Source: UBA11524 sp034104265 (lineage in GTDB: Bacteria; Bacillota; Clostridia; Christensenellales; Aristaeellaceae). From it: 37,745 nt of DNA. Below are positions 30,021-37,737 of the stretch, piece after piece. The notes below the pieces were generated by a model that saw nothing but the letters and a program-made list of their open reading frames with translations, did no database searches and was not told where the DNA came from. The position numbers were made by a program, and so were the translations under genes. Each line of letters starts with the position of its first letter. Within the stretch, counting starts at the first letter, position 1. The stretch covers positions 1-37,745 of the forward strand of contig JAXEEE010000119.1 of assembly GCA_034104265.1 (NCBI GenBank). Reading direction: 5' to 3'.

Positions 30021-31199
30021 ATGACAACCAGGATCACCGGCGGAATCGTTCTGCTTCCCCAAGGGATGACAAAAGATGTCAACGTCTATATGCAGGACAG
30101 CAAGATCTCCGCTGTCACTGCCAGCGCGCTGCCCTGCGATAGGGAAATTCAGGCTCATGGCCGCTATGTCGCCCCCGGCTTTGTTGAAATCCACGCGCAC
30201 GGCGCAGGAGGCGCAGATTTTCTCGACGGCACGGTGGAAGCATTTTTGACCGCTGCTGAAACCCATGCCCGTTATGGCGTCACTACGCTGATTCCCACCT
30301 CAACCTCCGGTGACATTGGGGCGATACTTGCCCTGGATCAAACGCTGGAAGCAGCCCAAGCCTGCAACACCTGCGGCGCAGACATGCCCGGATTGCATCT
30401 GGAGGGGCCATACTTCTCCTACAACCAGCGCGGCGCACAGGATTCCCGCTATTTGCGCAACCCTCAGCCGGAGGAGTACATGCATATCCTGAAGCATTGT
30501 CGCCATCTGATGCGCTGGAGTATTGCGCCGGAGTTGCCCGGCGCATTGGACTTAGGTAGAGAGCTGCGTGCCCGTAGCATTGTCGCTGCCATCGGGCACA
30601 GCGACGCCGAGTATCCTCAGGTGCTTGCAGCCTGGGAAAACGGCTATACCCATGTGACCCACCTATATTCCGGCATGAGTGGCGTTCATCGCCGCAACGC
30701 TTACCGTTATGCCGGCGTGGTGGAATCCGCCTATCTGATCGACGGCATGACGGTTGAAATAATCGCCGATGGCAAGCATCTTCCCGCCGAGCTGCTTCGC
30801 CTGGTCTACAAAATCAAGGGGCCTGACCATATCGCACTTGTCACAGACGCCATGCGTGGTGCAGGCATGCCTGACGGTCCCAGTATGCTGGGGCATTTCC
30901 GCAACGGCTTGCCAGTGATCATTGAGGATGGCGTTGCCAAGCTCCCTGACCGTACATCCTTCGCAGGCAGCGTCGCCACATTCAATCTCCTGGTTCGTAA
31001 CATGCATGACATGGCGAATGTGCCCCTTGACCAGGTCATCACGATGGCCTCCCGGACACCTGCGCATATCATGGGCCTGCATGACCGTGGTTTGATCCAA
31101 GCCGGACTTCGCGCCGATTTGACACTCTTTGATGAGCATATTCACGTCTCCCATACTATCGTAGCCGGTAGATCCGTATATCAGGAAGAAGGCTGCTGA
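30021..31199 (+). CDS. nagA: N-acetylglucosamine-6-phosphate deacetylase
   Basis: NagA removes the acetyl group from GlcNAc-6-phosphate, giving glucosamine-6-phosphate for NagB; cytoplasmic, amidohydrolase fold, metal-dependent. The 392-residue protein has GFVEIHAHG (H58, H60), the metal-ligand glutamate in GLHLEGPYF (E128), IGHSDA (H193), THLYSGM (H214) and the catalytic aspartate in LVTDAMRGAGM (D276). Usual members read THL(F/Y)NAM, so the SGM variant is slightly unusual. Start supported by GAGGAGG six bases upstream. Transcribed divergently from yesNM. Confidence 0.92.
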   Translation: MTTRITGGIVLLPQGMTKDVNVYMQDSKISAVTASALPCDREIQAHGRYVAPGFVEIHAHGAGGADFLDGTVEAFLTAAETHARYGVTTLIPTSTSGDIGAILALDQTLEAAQACNTCGADMPGLHLEGPYFSYNQRGAQDSRYLRNPQPEEYMHILKHCRHLMRWSIAPELPGALDLGRELRARSIVAAIGHSDAEYPQVLAAWENGYTHVTHLYSGMSGVHRRNAYRYAGVVESAYLIDGMTVEIIADGKHLPAELLRLVYKIKGPDHIALVTDAMRGAGMPDGPSMLGHFRNGLPVIIEDGVAKLPDRTSFAGSVATFNLLVRNMHDMANVPLDQVITMASRTPAHIMGLHDRGLIQAGLRADLTLFDEHIHVSHTIVAGRSVYQEEGC

Positions 31200-31214
31200 T
31201 ACGGCTCGCCTGCC

Positions 31215-31250
31215 CAGGCAGACAGTCTGCTGCCTGTTGCTTCCCTTCTT
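31215..31250 (+). terminator. possible terminator behind nagA
   Basis: CAGGCA-GAC pairs with GTC-TGC-TGCCTG with a three-base bulge, followed by TTGCTTCCCTTCTT. Weak, but it is placed right behind the nagA stop. The stretch 31251-31370 shows nothing recognisable. Confidence 0.35.
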
Positions 31251-31370
31251 CCGCTCATGACCCATACGCTGCAGCACACCTGTTCCGCCGCCTCTATACA
31301 ACGCCTGCAACATTCTCCTGCATGCATAGACCACTGCCGATTCTCCCCTCACAGATCGCATTCGCGTACA

Positions 31371-31412
31371 ACAAAAGCGTACCGGAGCCTGATGGTTCCG
31401 ATACGCTTTTGT
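31371..31412 (-). terminator. intrinsic terminator behind xpt, likely bidirectional
   Basis: ACAAAAGCGTA (31371-31381) pairs with TACGCTTTTGT (31402-31412), with an inner CGGA/TTCCG segment. Either strand reads into a T-rich end (TTTTGTTG on the minus strand), so it separates the envelope operon from the sugar locus. Confidence 0.8.
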
Positions 31413-31451
31413 TGGGGGGATACTCTTCAATCAACCAAAGCGCTCTATTTG

Positions 31452-32027
31452 TCAGTCCCGGAGGATGATCCGCCCGTTGTCGATGGCGTCCACCACCGCC
31501 AGGGAGACCAGCTTCACCCCGCGCTCCCGCAGCTTCGCGCCGCCGGGCTGGAAGCCCTTCTCCACGCAGATGCCCACGCCCACGGCCTCGCACCCGGCCT
31601 GGCGGAGGATGTCCAGCATGCCCTCCACCGCCTCGCCGTTGGCCAGGAAGTCGTCGATGATCAGCACCCGCAGCCCCTCCCGAAGATATTTGCGGCTGAC
31701 GCGGATGGTGTTCATCTTCTGGTGGGTGAAGGAATACACCTGCGCCGTGTACACATCCGAGCCCACGTTGCGGTGGTCGCCCTTCTTGGCGAAGATCACC
31801 GGGATGTTGCCGAAGGCCTGGGCGGTGGTGACCGCCGGGGCGATGCCGCTGGCCTCCACAGTCATGATGCAGTCCACCCCATCCTCCCGGAAGGCCTCGT
31901 AAAACGCCCGGCCCATGCTGGTGGACAGCGCCGTGTCGATGCGGTGGTTCAGGAACCCGTCCACCTTCACAATATCCTGTCCGATACCCTCGCCCTCCCG
32001 CAGGATGGCCTCCTTCAGCTCGCGCAT
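31452..32027 (-). CDS. xpt: xanthine phosphoribosyltransferase
   Basis: Xpt converts xanthine and PRPP to XMP in purine salvage. The 191-residue protein closely follows the B. subtilis enzyme: VDGFLNHRIDTALSTSMG, CIMTVEASGIAPAVTTA, TAQVYSFTHQKMNTI, the PRPP-binding loop VLIIDDFLANGEA and GICVEKGFQPGGAKL. The ATG at 32027 has AAGGAG nine bases before it. Only 18 bases separate it from the glycosyltransferase gene, so there is no room for the purine riboswitch that often precedes xpt; it depends on the envelope operon promoter unless an internal one exists. Confidence 0.93.
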   Translation of the reverse strand: MRELKEAILREGEGIGQDIVKVDGFLNHRIDTALSTSMGRAFYEAFREDGVDCIMTVEASGIAPAVTTAQAFGNIPVIFAKKGDHRNVGSDVYTAQVYSFTHQKMNTIRVSRKYLREGLRVLIIDDFLANGEAVEGMLDILRQAGCEAVGVGICVEKGFQPGGAKLRERGVKLVSLAVVDAIDNGRIILRD

Positions 32028-32045
32028 GCTGTTTCTCTCCTTTGA

Positions 32046-32837
32046 TCACAGATTGTTGCTTTTTTCACTGGCGGCGTACAGCCGGGTCAGCAGCCGGGCC
32101 ACCGGCGCCGGCCAGAACTTGCGGAACATGATTTCGTCCTGGGCCCGTCTTCCGCCCTCTCCCAGCACCTGGCTGGTGGTGGAGCCGGGATGGATCCGGT
32201 GCAGCATCCGCACCGCCGGGTCATAGGCGAAGCGTCCGGGCAGGCGGGAAATGCGCTCCCAGGTCTGCCAGTCCAGGTTGGTGCTCATGCCCACCTCAAA
32301 CAGGGGCAGCGGCAGCCTGTCCAGGTTAAAGGTCACCGCCGGGCAGCAGATGGGATCCCCCAGGCTCAGGGCCATGCGCTTGAAGAGAACCCTCGTCTGA
32401 GCCGCCCGGGGCCGCAGGGGCGTCAGCAGCATCCGCTTGATCTTCAGCAGCCGGGAGGACGTTACCATTTCCTCCCCCCGCTGTTCGCCGTAGTCCGAGA
32501 AGTAGATCAGCAGCTCCGGATCCCTTTCCGCCGCCTGCCGGAAGCCCTCGCCGTAGTCCGGCAGGTACAAATCATCCTGATGGCAGAGCGTGGCGTAGCG
32601 CGCGCCCATGTCCCTGGCCTGCGCCAGGGCGAAGTTCCAGTCCCCGGCAATGTTGGGCGCGTCCGGGTTCACGCAGTAGGTCAGCTGATGCTCCCGGGCC
32701 AGCTGCTCCAGGCGCTCCGACGGGGTGGCGGTGCACAGCAGAATGGGCGAAGATGCACGCTGCGCCTCCAGGGAAGCGATGCACGCTGTCAGATAGGGGC
32801 TGTCCCCGTACGCGCAGATGGCAAAGACATGCTCCAT
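32046..32837 (-). CDS. family 2 glycosyltransferase
   Basis: A 263-residue GT-A-fold transferase. The N-terminus EHVFAICAYGDSPYLTACIASLEAQ is the nucleotide-sugar binding strand and helix, GDWNFALAQARDMGARYATLCHQDDLYLP carries the metal-binding D-D (88-89; DXD-like). No membrane segment; it works at the inner membrane face or in the cytoplasm. The acceptor is unknown, but the co-transcribed DUF2142-like protein suggests a surface or lipid-linked glycan. Start set by AAGGAG seven bases upstream. It lies 15 bases behind the membrane protein gene and 18 before xpt. Confidence 0.88.
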   Translation of the reverse strand: MEHVFAICAYGDSPYLTACIASLEAQRASSPILLCTATPSERLEQLAREHQLTYCVNPDAPNIAGDWNFALAQARDMGARYATLCHQDDLYLPDYGEGFRQAAERDPELLIYFSDYGEQRGEEMVTSSRLLKIKRMLLTPLRPRAAQTRVLFKRMALSLGDPICCPAVTFNLDRLPLPLFEVGMSTNLDWQTWERISRLPGRFAYDPAVRMLHRIHPGSTTSQVLGEGGRRAQDEIMFRKFWPAPVARLLTRLYAASEKSNNL

Positions 32838-32852
32838 ACCCCTGCTCCTTTC

Positions 32853-34925
32853 TTACATTCCGAACGACGCCAGATTCCGCACGCAGATCGTGGCCAGAAT
32901 GACGCCGTTGAGCAGGAAGAACACCGTGTGCCAACCGACCTTGCTCATACGGTTCTGCACACCTTCCGGGCTGCACAGCATGCACAGCAGCGGCATGACA
33001 GGCAGCAGATAGCGTCCCTGCACGCCCGCGATGCTGCCCTCGCCCACCGGGGTGAAGGCCACATACATGGTGGTGAAGGTCATGCCCACCGCCATCATGG
33101 CGATGATCAGCATGGCCAGGCGCAGCTTCCAGTTCAGGCGCTGGTTCCATTCGGGCTCGTTGTCCGTAATGACCGCGAAAATCACCAGCAGGAGCGACAC
33201 ATACCCCATGGTTGCGGAGATGCCGCCGCCAAAGCCCAGGTAAAGGCGGCCGCTGGTCAGGAAGTAATATTCAAAGCCGCTCCAGATAGAATAGAAGAAG
33301 GTCTGCAGATAGGTGAAGGGGTGATGCAGCACATAGGAGATCTGCGCCGCAGTATCCACCGCGCCGCCGCGGGAATCCTGCAGCTCGACCGCGCCGCCGC
33401 CCACGCTCATCACCATGGTGGCCACCGTCAGCAGGCACAGCACCACTGCCAGGGTCTTGTACCACACCCGGGCCGCCGTGGTGTCAAACTTGCTGCGGGG
33501 CAGCAGCAGCGTCAGCAGCAGCAGGGGAATGTACACCACCTTGCTCACCGAGCCCAGGATCAGCGTCAGCAGGATCGCCAGGCCCCGCTGCCACGTCAGG
33601 CGGGTATCACGATCCAGCATGGCGCTCACCGCCAGCGCAGTACCCAGGAAGCACAGGGCGTTGATGGTGGTGTCATAGGTCAGGCTGCAGGCCAGGAACA
33701 TGGGCGTGGGCATCAGCGCGATGGCCGACAGCACCATCTTGAAGCGGCCCAGCACCCGGATGCCCAGGAAGGTCAGCAGCACATAGGTGAGCATGTTGAA
33801 CACCCGCGCCATGATGATCTGCCAGGACATGGGCAGCCCCACCAGCCGCGCCAGGCCATAGCCCACCGCCTGAAGGGCATAGCCCGTGTCGCTGAAGGCC
33901 CACTGCATTTCCACCTCTGTCGCGGGGGTCTGATCCTCCCCGAGGGTATCCACCGCCGCGGCGAAGGCCAGCTGATCCTGCAGGGTATCCGTCTCATGAT
34001 GGTAGGTATTGTCATACACCACCATGAAGCCAAGCTCCACCATCAGGTGCTCCGCCGTCGTCCGGAAGCCGGGATAGCCGTGGGACAGGGTGGCAATGCG
34101 GCTGAAATGGGTCTCGTCGTCGAAAATCTGCCCGATGCAGGGGGGCATGCAGACGCTCAGCACCAGCCCGGCGCACAGCGCCACCACCAGGAAGCCGATT
34201 TCCGCCCTTCGGCCGATCACCCGCCGCAGGGCGATGAGCAGATACAGTCCCGCGGCGATGGCGCCGGAGAGCAGCATCCGGTAAGGATTGAAGATGAAGC
34301 GGTTGTCCGCCTCCGCCCCGGTCAGCGTCATGCCGCTTGCGGCAAAGGTCACTTCCGCCGAAACGATTTCCCGTCCGATGGTCACGGAGTCCCGGTTGCC
34401 CTCGGGCAGCAGCGCCCAGAAATAGCTTTCCGTGCTCCAGGCGGAGCCGTCCGGCAGCACGCATTGCACCGTGTACTTGCCGTCGTCGCCCTCAATATCC
34501 CCGTACAGGGTCAGCGTCTGCACATAGCCGCTGAAGGGGATCGTCACCGTCTGTCCGGCGGCGGCATACACCTCCGTCACAGGGCCGGCAGGCTCCTCCT
34601 GCGCCGCAGACGCCGTTTCGTCCCAGGGTTCCTCCCCGGACCAGGATTCTTCTTCGTCCCAGGATTCCTCGTCATCCCAGGCTTCTTCCTCGTCCCAGGC
34701 TTCTTCCTCATCCCAGGCTTCTTCCTCGTCCCAGGCTTTCTCGTCATCCCAGGAGGCCTCGCCGCCTGCCACGGACAGCTGCTCCACCGGCACGGACTGA
34801 ATCCCCCGCTGCGCCGCCGGCAGCCTCAGCACAGGCAGCTGGCACAGCACCTCCGTGCCCAACATGACGGCCAGCACCCACACCACCAGCAGCGCTGCTG
34901 CCAGGATCTTCCGCTTTTTAGCCAT
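32853..34925 (-). CDS. DUF2142-like polytopic membrane protein with Trp/acid hexapeptide repeats
   Basis: A 690-residue membrane protein. TM1 lies at about 7-27, then an extracytoplasmic region with eight tryptophans spaced exactly six residues apart (59-104), a beta-rich domain (about 115-215), and about ten further helices. The PDE-H-like motif in IFDDETHFSRIATLSHGYPGF and the late YLLPVMPLLCM segment resemble DUF2142 and GT-C-type glycosyltransferases, which use lipid-linked sugars. The start at 34925 overlaps the upstream gene by eight bases and has AAGGAG seven bases before it. A GT-C-like enzyme for cell-surface glycans is inferred, not shown. Confidence 0.82.
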   Translation of the reverse strand: MAKKRKILAAALLVVWVLAVMLGTEVLCQLPVLRLPAAQRGIQSVPVEQLSVAGGEASWDDEKAWDEEEAWDEEEAWDEEEAWDDEESWDEEESWSGEEPWDETASAAQEEPAGPVTEVYAAAGQTVTIPFSGYVQTLTLYGDIEGDDGKYTVQCVLPDGSAWSTESYFWALLPEGNRDSVTIGREIVSAEVTFAASGMTLTGAEADNRFIFNPYRMLLSGAIAAGLYLLIALRRVIGRRAEIGFLVVALCAGLVLSVCMPPCIGQIFDDETHFSRIATLSHGYPGFRTTAEHLMVELGFMVVYDNTYHHETDTLQDQLAFAAAVDTLGEDQTPATEVEMQWAFSDTGYALQAVGYGLARLVGLPMSWQIIMARVFNMLTYVLLTFLGIRVLGRFKMVLSAIALMPTPMFLACSLTYDTTINALCFLGTALAVSAMLDRDTRLTWQRGLAILLTLILGSVSKVVYIPLLLLTLLLPRSKFDTTAARVWYKTLAVVLCLLTVATMVMSVGGGAVELQDSRGGAVDTAAQISYVLHHPFTYLQTFFYSIWSGFEYYFLTSGRLYLGFGGGISATMGYVSLLLVIFAVITDNEPEWNQRLNWKLRLAMLIIAMMAVGMTFTTMYVAFTPVGEGSIAGVQGRYLLPVMPLLCMLCSPEGVQNRMSKVGWHTVFFLLNGVILATICVRNLASFGM
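34614..34751 (-). repeat. 18-bp tandem repeats coding for W-D-E-E-E-A hexapeptides
   Basis: Inside the membrane protein gene, codons for residues 59-104 repeat with a period of 18 bases. Trp occurs at 59, 65, 71, 77, 83, 89, 95 and 101, between mostly Asp/Glu. The middle units are almost identical in DNA, the outer ones diverged, as expected for slippage or unequal exchange. Confidence 0.95.
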
Positions 34926-35562
34926 GGGTACGCTCCTTTCTGCCAGCCAGGGGCACACAGGCGACCAGGCTCAGGGCAATCAGCATCAGTTCGCCCGCGC
35001 CCATGCCGCCGTAAATCCTGTCCTCATAGCGCAGGCGAAGGTTCAGGGCGTTTTCCGTGGTGACGGTGCCGTCCGGCAGGGCCAGCTCACCCACATGCTC
35101 CTCCACGGGGCCCATGCGCAGGGTGACGCCCTTCTTCTCCGTGCAGTCGCTGGAGGCATGCAGCACATAAATCTGCCCTTTGCTCTCTGCCTGTATGGAC
35201 AGCTGCAGGGTAACAAAGGCGGTGTTCTTTAGCGTGGACACCGGGTATTCCTGCCGGGCCAGCTCCTGGCCGGCAGCATCGGTCAGCCACAGGGTCAGCG
35301 TACCCTGGCTGACTTTCTGATTGTAATTGGAAACCATCACGTCCACGCCCACCAGACCGCCCCTGGAGGCGGTAAAGCTCTGCCGGGCGCTGTCGCCCTC
35401 GCCCAGCGCGCCCACGCCCTGCTTGTGCGTGTCAATCAGCCGCTCGTCACTTTCGCTGGTCAGGACGTTGGTTTGATAGACCACGATTGCCAGCCCCGTC
35501 AGCAGCACGGCCAGCGCCAGGCACAGCCACTGGCTCCCCGTCAGTTTTCTGAGCAAAACCAT
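34918..35562 (-). CDS. membrane-anchored protein of unknown function with extracytoplasmic beta domain
   Basis: A 214-residue protein not recognised as a named family. A hydrophobic segment at about 12-29 and another at 189-206 flank an extracytoplasmic domain of alternating strands (VGVDVMVSNYN, GTLTLWLTDAAGQELARQEY, FVTLQLSIQAESKGQIYVL), which resembles a carbohydrate-binding or jelly-roll-like fold. It ends in a short basic cytoplasmic tail RKERTHG. As the first gene of the envelope operon, overlapping the DUF2142-like gene, it may be its partner. The ATG has AAGGAG only four to five bases upstream. Confidence 0.75.
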   Translation of the reverse strand: MVLLRKLTGSQWLCLALAVLLTGLAIVVYQTNVLTSESDERLIDTHKQGVGALGEGDSARQSFTASRGGLVGVDVMVSNYNQKVSQGTLTLWLTDAAGQELARQEYPVSTLKNTAFVTLQLSIQAESKGQIYVLHASSDCTEKKGVTLRMGPVEEHVGELALPDGTVTTENALNLRLRYEDRIYGGMGAGELMLIALSLVACVPLAGRKERTHG

Positions 35563-35602
35563 GTCACTCCTTCTGTATCATCGCATAGGGTCAGACAGAT
35601 GC

Positions 35603-35631
35603 ATTATAGCACAGCTTCCACGGCCTTGCAA
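35603..35631 (-). promoter_or_regulatory. promoter of the envelope operon
   Basis: TTGCAA (35626-35631), 17 bases, TATAAT (35603-35608) on the minus strand, 41 bases before the first gene. AAGCTGTGCTATAAT is identical to the rpsB promoter. The TTGCAA is also the -35 of a plus-strand promoter. Confidence 0.82.
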
Positions 35632-35654
35632 TGCTGGAAGGGATGCGGTACAAT
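35626..35654 (+). promoter_or_regulatory. promoter of the L,D-transpeptidase gene, sharing its -35 with the divergent promoter
   Basis: The self-complementary TTGCAA at 35626-35631 is followed on the plus strand by 17 bases and TACAAT (35649-35654), 82 bases before the start codon. Confidence 0.7.
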
Positions 35655-35735
35655 ACTGCATTGGGCATGAATTGCCGCCGCTGATGCGTTGATCTTCATG
35701 ACCGCATTATGATCACGAAAGCTGAGGATACCGCC

Positions 35736-37424
35736 ATGCGCAAGCTGCTTCCCCCGCTGCTGCTCCTGCTGCTCCTGCCCCTTTTCGCCCTGGCCGAGCC
35801 TGCCTGGACGGAGGTGCCCGAGCTCATCCGCCCGGGCAAGTCCGTCCGCCTGACCGCCGAAGCGGACGGGGTGTTCGACGCATCCGTGCTGAGCGGCAAT
35901 GGCAGCGTCGCGGTGATGCTGGCCCAGGGAGCATCGCCCCAGGAGGGCACAGCCCGGCTGTACTGGGACGGTCTGGACGCTTCCGGTGAGCCGCTCCCCG
36001 AGGGCAGCTGCACCCTTCGCCTGACCTGCGGCGGGGAAACCGCCGAGGCAGCCTTGCGCGTCGGCCCGCCCGCGCCCATGATCCTGAGCCTGATGGCGGA
36101 CGACAGCTGCTCCGGCGACTGGACAGCCACGGTGGAAGCCAGCATGCCCGGCACCCTGACGGTCTCCCTGCGCACCCCCGAGGGCAAGGATGAAACGCTG
36201 ATCAGCCAGCGCTGCGAGGCGGGCGAAACGGTCCTCAGCTGGGACGGCTTTGTGGGCAATAAGGCGGCAGCCAACGGCGAGTGGGAGCTGACCATCCGCC
36301 TGCTGGACGAGACCGGTTACTCCTCCAACCCGGAGACGGTGGATGTGACCGTCGTCTGGCCCTCCCTGGCCACGGATGTGACCTACCACACCCCTGGCGA
36401 GGACAGCCCCATCCAGTGCGATCACGACGTATGCTACTGGAAGCTGAACATGGGCGAGATGGACGAGGCGGCCATCTGGGAGGTACTGACCCAGCCGGTG
36501 ACGGTGCTCAGGGGCGGGCAGCGGGAGCTGGTCAAGGTGCGCAGCGAGCCGGACAAGGCCTGCACGGACTACGTGGGCGAGGTCACCTGCGACAGTCAGG
36601 CGGTGCACATCCTTTCGCAGCAGGGGGACTGGACGCTCATTGAGGCGTACTCTTCCTCCGTCAGCGGGTCGAAGGTGAAGGTCTGGGCGAAGAAGTTCCA
36701 GGGCTGGGTACAAACCAGCCTGCTGGAGGAGCGTGAGGTGGATCAGGAGTACGGCATTGTGGTGGACAAGCTGCAGCAGCGGCTGTACCTGTTCAAGAAC
36801 GGCCGCCTGTACTCCACGCTGCTGTGCTCCACGGGCTTCCCCACCAAAACGGATCCCTTCAACGAGACCCCTGCCGGGGAATTCCTGATCGTCAGCTGGA
36901 CGGGGGGCTTCTGGTCGGAGGAGATCTACTGCGACTACGCCCTGCGCATCAATGGCGGCATTCTCCTGCACGAAGTGCCCTGCTATCCCGTCTACGACAG
37001 CAGCGATCCCACAAAGATGATCGACAAGAACTACGCCAATTTCGAGACGTACCTGGGGGAAAAGGCCAGCCACGGGTGCATCCGCATCCAGCGGCGCAAG
37101 ACCCCCGAGGGCATCAACATGAAGTGGCTCTGGGACAACCTGAACCGCAAGAGCTGCACCAAGGTGATCATCTGGGACGAGGTGGGCCGGGTGCTGGGCT
37201 ACCCGGACGACAGCGTGGTGCTGTACTACAACCCCAACGGCGGGAAATACTACCACTCCAGCCCCGTCTGCGCAGAGGTCAACGAGAAGTACTGGCCGCT
37301 GACGGCCTTCACCTACGGGGAACTGGAGGATGAGGGCTTCGCGAAGCTGACCCGGTGCAAGGCCTGCGCGCCGCAGCTGCGGATGGAGGAGATCGACACG
37401 GTGAACGCGAAGAACACGAGATAA
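35736..37424 (+). CDS. secreted L,D-transpeptidase with Ig-like, SH3-like and Cys-rich domains
   Basis: L,D-transpeptidases make 3-3 or protein cross-links in peptidoglycan. The 562-residue protein has a signal peptide (MRKLLPPLLLLLLLPLFALA, cleavage before EP), two FlgD/Ig-like domains (about 22-210, with RLYWDGLDASGEPLPEGSC and VLSWDGFVGNKAAANGEW), an SH3-like domain (about 275-332), and the YkuD domain with YGIVVDKLQQRLYLFKNGR, TPAGEF and the active-site SHGCIRI (H446, C448). The C-terminus (about 495-550) has a YYHSSPVC...RCKAC cysteine/histidine pattern that may bind zinc. The ATG at 35736 follows GAGG; an ATG at 35709 lacks a binding site. Monocistronic with its own promoter and terminator. 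Confidence 0.92.
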   Translation: MRKLLPPLLLLLLLPLFALAEPAWTEVPELIRPGKSVRLTAEADGVFDASVLSGNGSVAVMLAQGASPQEGTARLYWDGLDASGEPLPEGSCTLRLTCGGETAEAALRVGPPAPMILSLMADDSCSGDWTATVEASMPGTLTVSLRTPEGKDETLISQRCEAGETVLSWDGFVGNKAAANGEWELTIRLLDETGYSSNPETVDVTVVWPSLATDVTYHTPGEDSPIQCDHDVCYWKLNMGEMDEAAIWEVLTQPVTVLRGGQRELVKVRSEPDKACTDYVGEVTCDSQAVHILSQQGDWTLIEAYSSSVSGSKVKVWAKKFQGWVQTSLLEEREVDQEYGIVVDKLQQRLYLFKNGRLYSTLLCSTGFPTKTDPFNETPAGEFLIVSWTGGFWSEEIYCDYALRINGGILLHEVPCYPVYDSSDPTKMIDKNYANFETYLGEKASHGCIRIQRRKTPEGINMKWLWDNLNRKSCTKVIIWDEVGRVLGYPDDSVVLYYNPNGGKYYHSSPVCAEVNEKYWPLTAFTYGELEDEGFAKLTRCKACAPQLRMEEIDTVNAKNTR

Positions 37425-37427
37425 TAC

Positions 37428-37467
37428 AAAACGCCGCGGACAGCTGATGTCTGCGGCGTTTTTGTTT
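37428..37467 (+). terminator. intrinsic terminator of the L,D-transpeptidase gene
   Basis: A 15-bp stem with one G-U pair (AAAACGCCGCGGACA, 37428-37442, with TGTCTGCGGCGTTTT, 37448-37462) followed by TGTTTT, three bases behind the stop codon. Confidence 0.92.
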
Positions 37468-37513
37468 TGGCCGATGTCAAGCCGGTTGCTTCGTGGACTG
37501 CGGTACAGCACAC

Positions 37514-37737
37514 AGCCTTCCCCTTTGGGGAAGGTGGCCGAGCGCAGCGAGGTCGGATGAGGTCGTTCCCCTGGTGTTGCGCGAACCTGCCGTTTCTTCT
37601 TTTCCTTTTTCCTATTCATTTCTGGTGCACCCGGGCTGCCGCCCGGACCTGCGCAGGGGCTGACGCCGCCCCTGCACCCGCGCAAGGGGATTCGCCCCTT
37701 GACCCGTTTTCGCTGGCGCGTTCACTTGGGGTTGGTT
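37514..37737 (+). repeat. dispersed repeats A (copy 3) and B (copy 4), fused
   Basis: 37514-37564 is identical to the 51-base core of repeat A. After a shortened link (GCGAACCTGCCGTTT) comes repeat B without hairpin I: hairpin II CCGGGC/GCCCGG, hairpin III with loop TGAC, hairpin IV AAGGGG-ATTCG-CCCCTT and the usual GCTGGCGCG tail. The orientation matches all other copies. No gene is seen from 37468 to the window end. Confidence 0.85.

Noticed and set aside
32028..32045. Guanine riboswitch before xpt
   Set aside because: The gap is only 18 bases and the preceding coding sequence shows no riboswitch core.
32190..35063. 957-codon open frame on the plus strand
   Set aside because: It is antisense to the DUF2142-like and glycosyltransferase genes, is His/Gln/Arg-rich as expected from the opposite strand of GC-rich codons, has no ribosome binding site and resembles no protein.
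35604..37685. 693-codon open frame on the minus strand opposite the L,D-transpeptidase
   Set aside because: Runs through a repeat and antisense to a well supported gene with catalytic motifs; it is a by-product of high GC.
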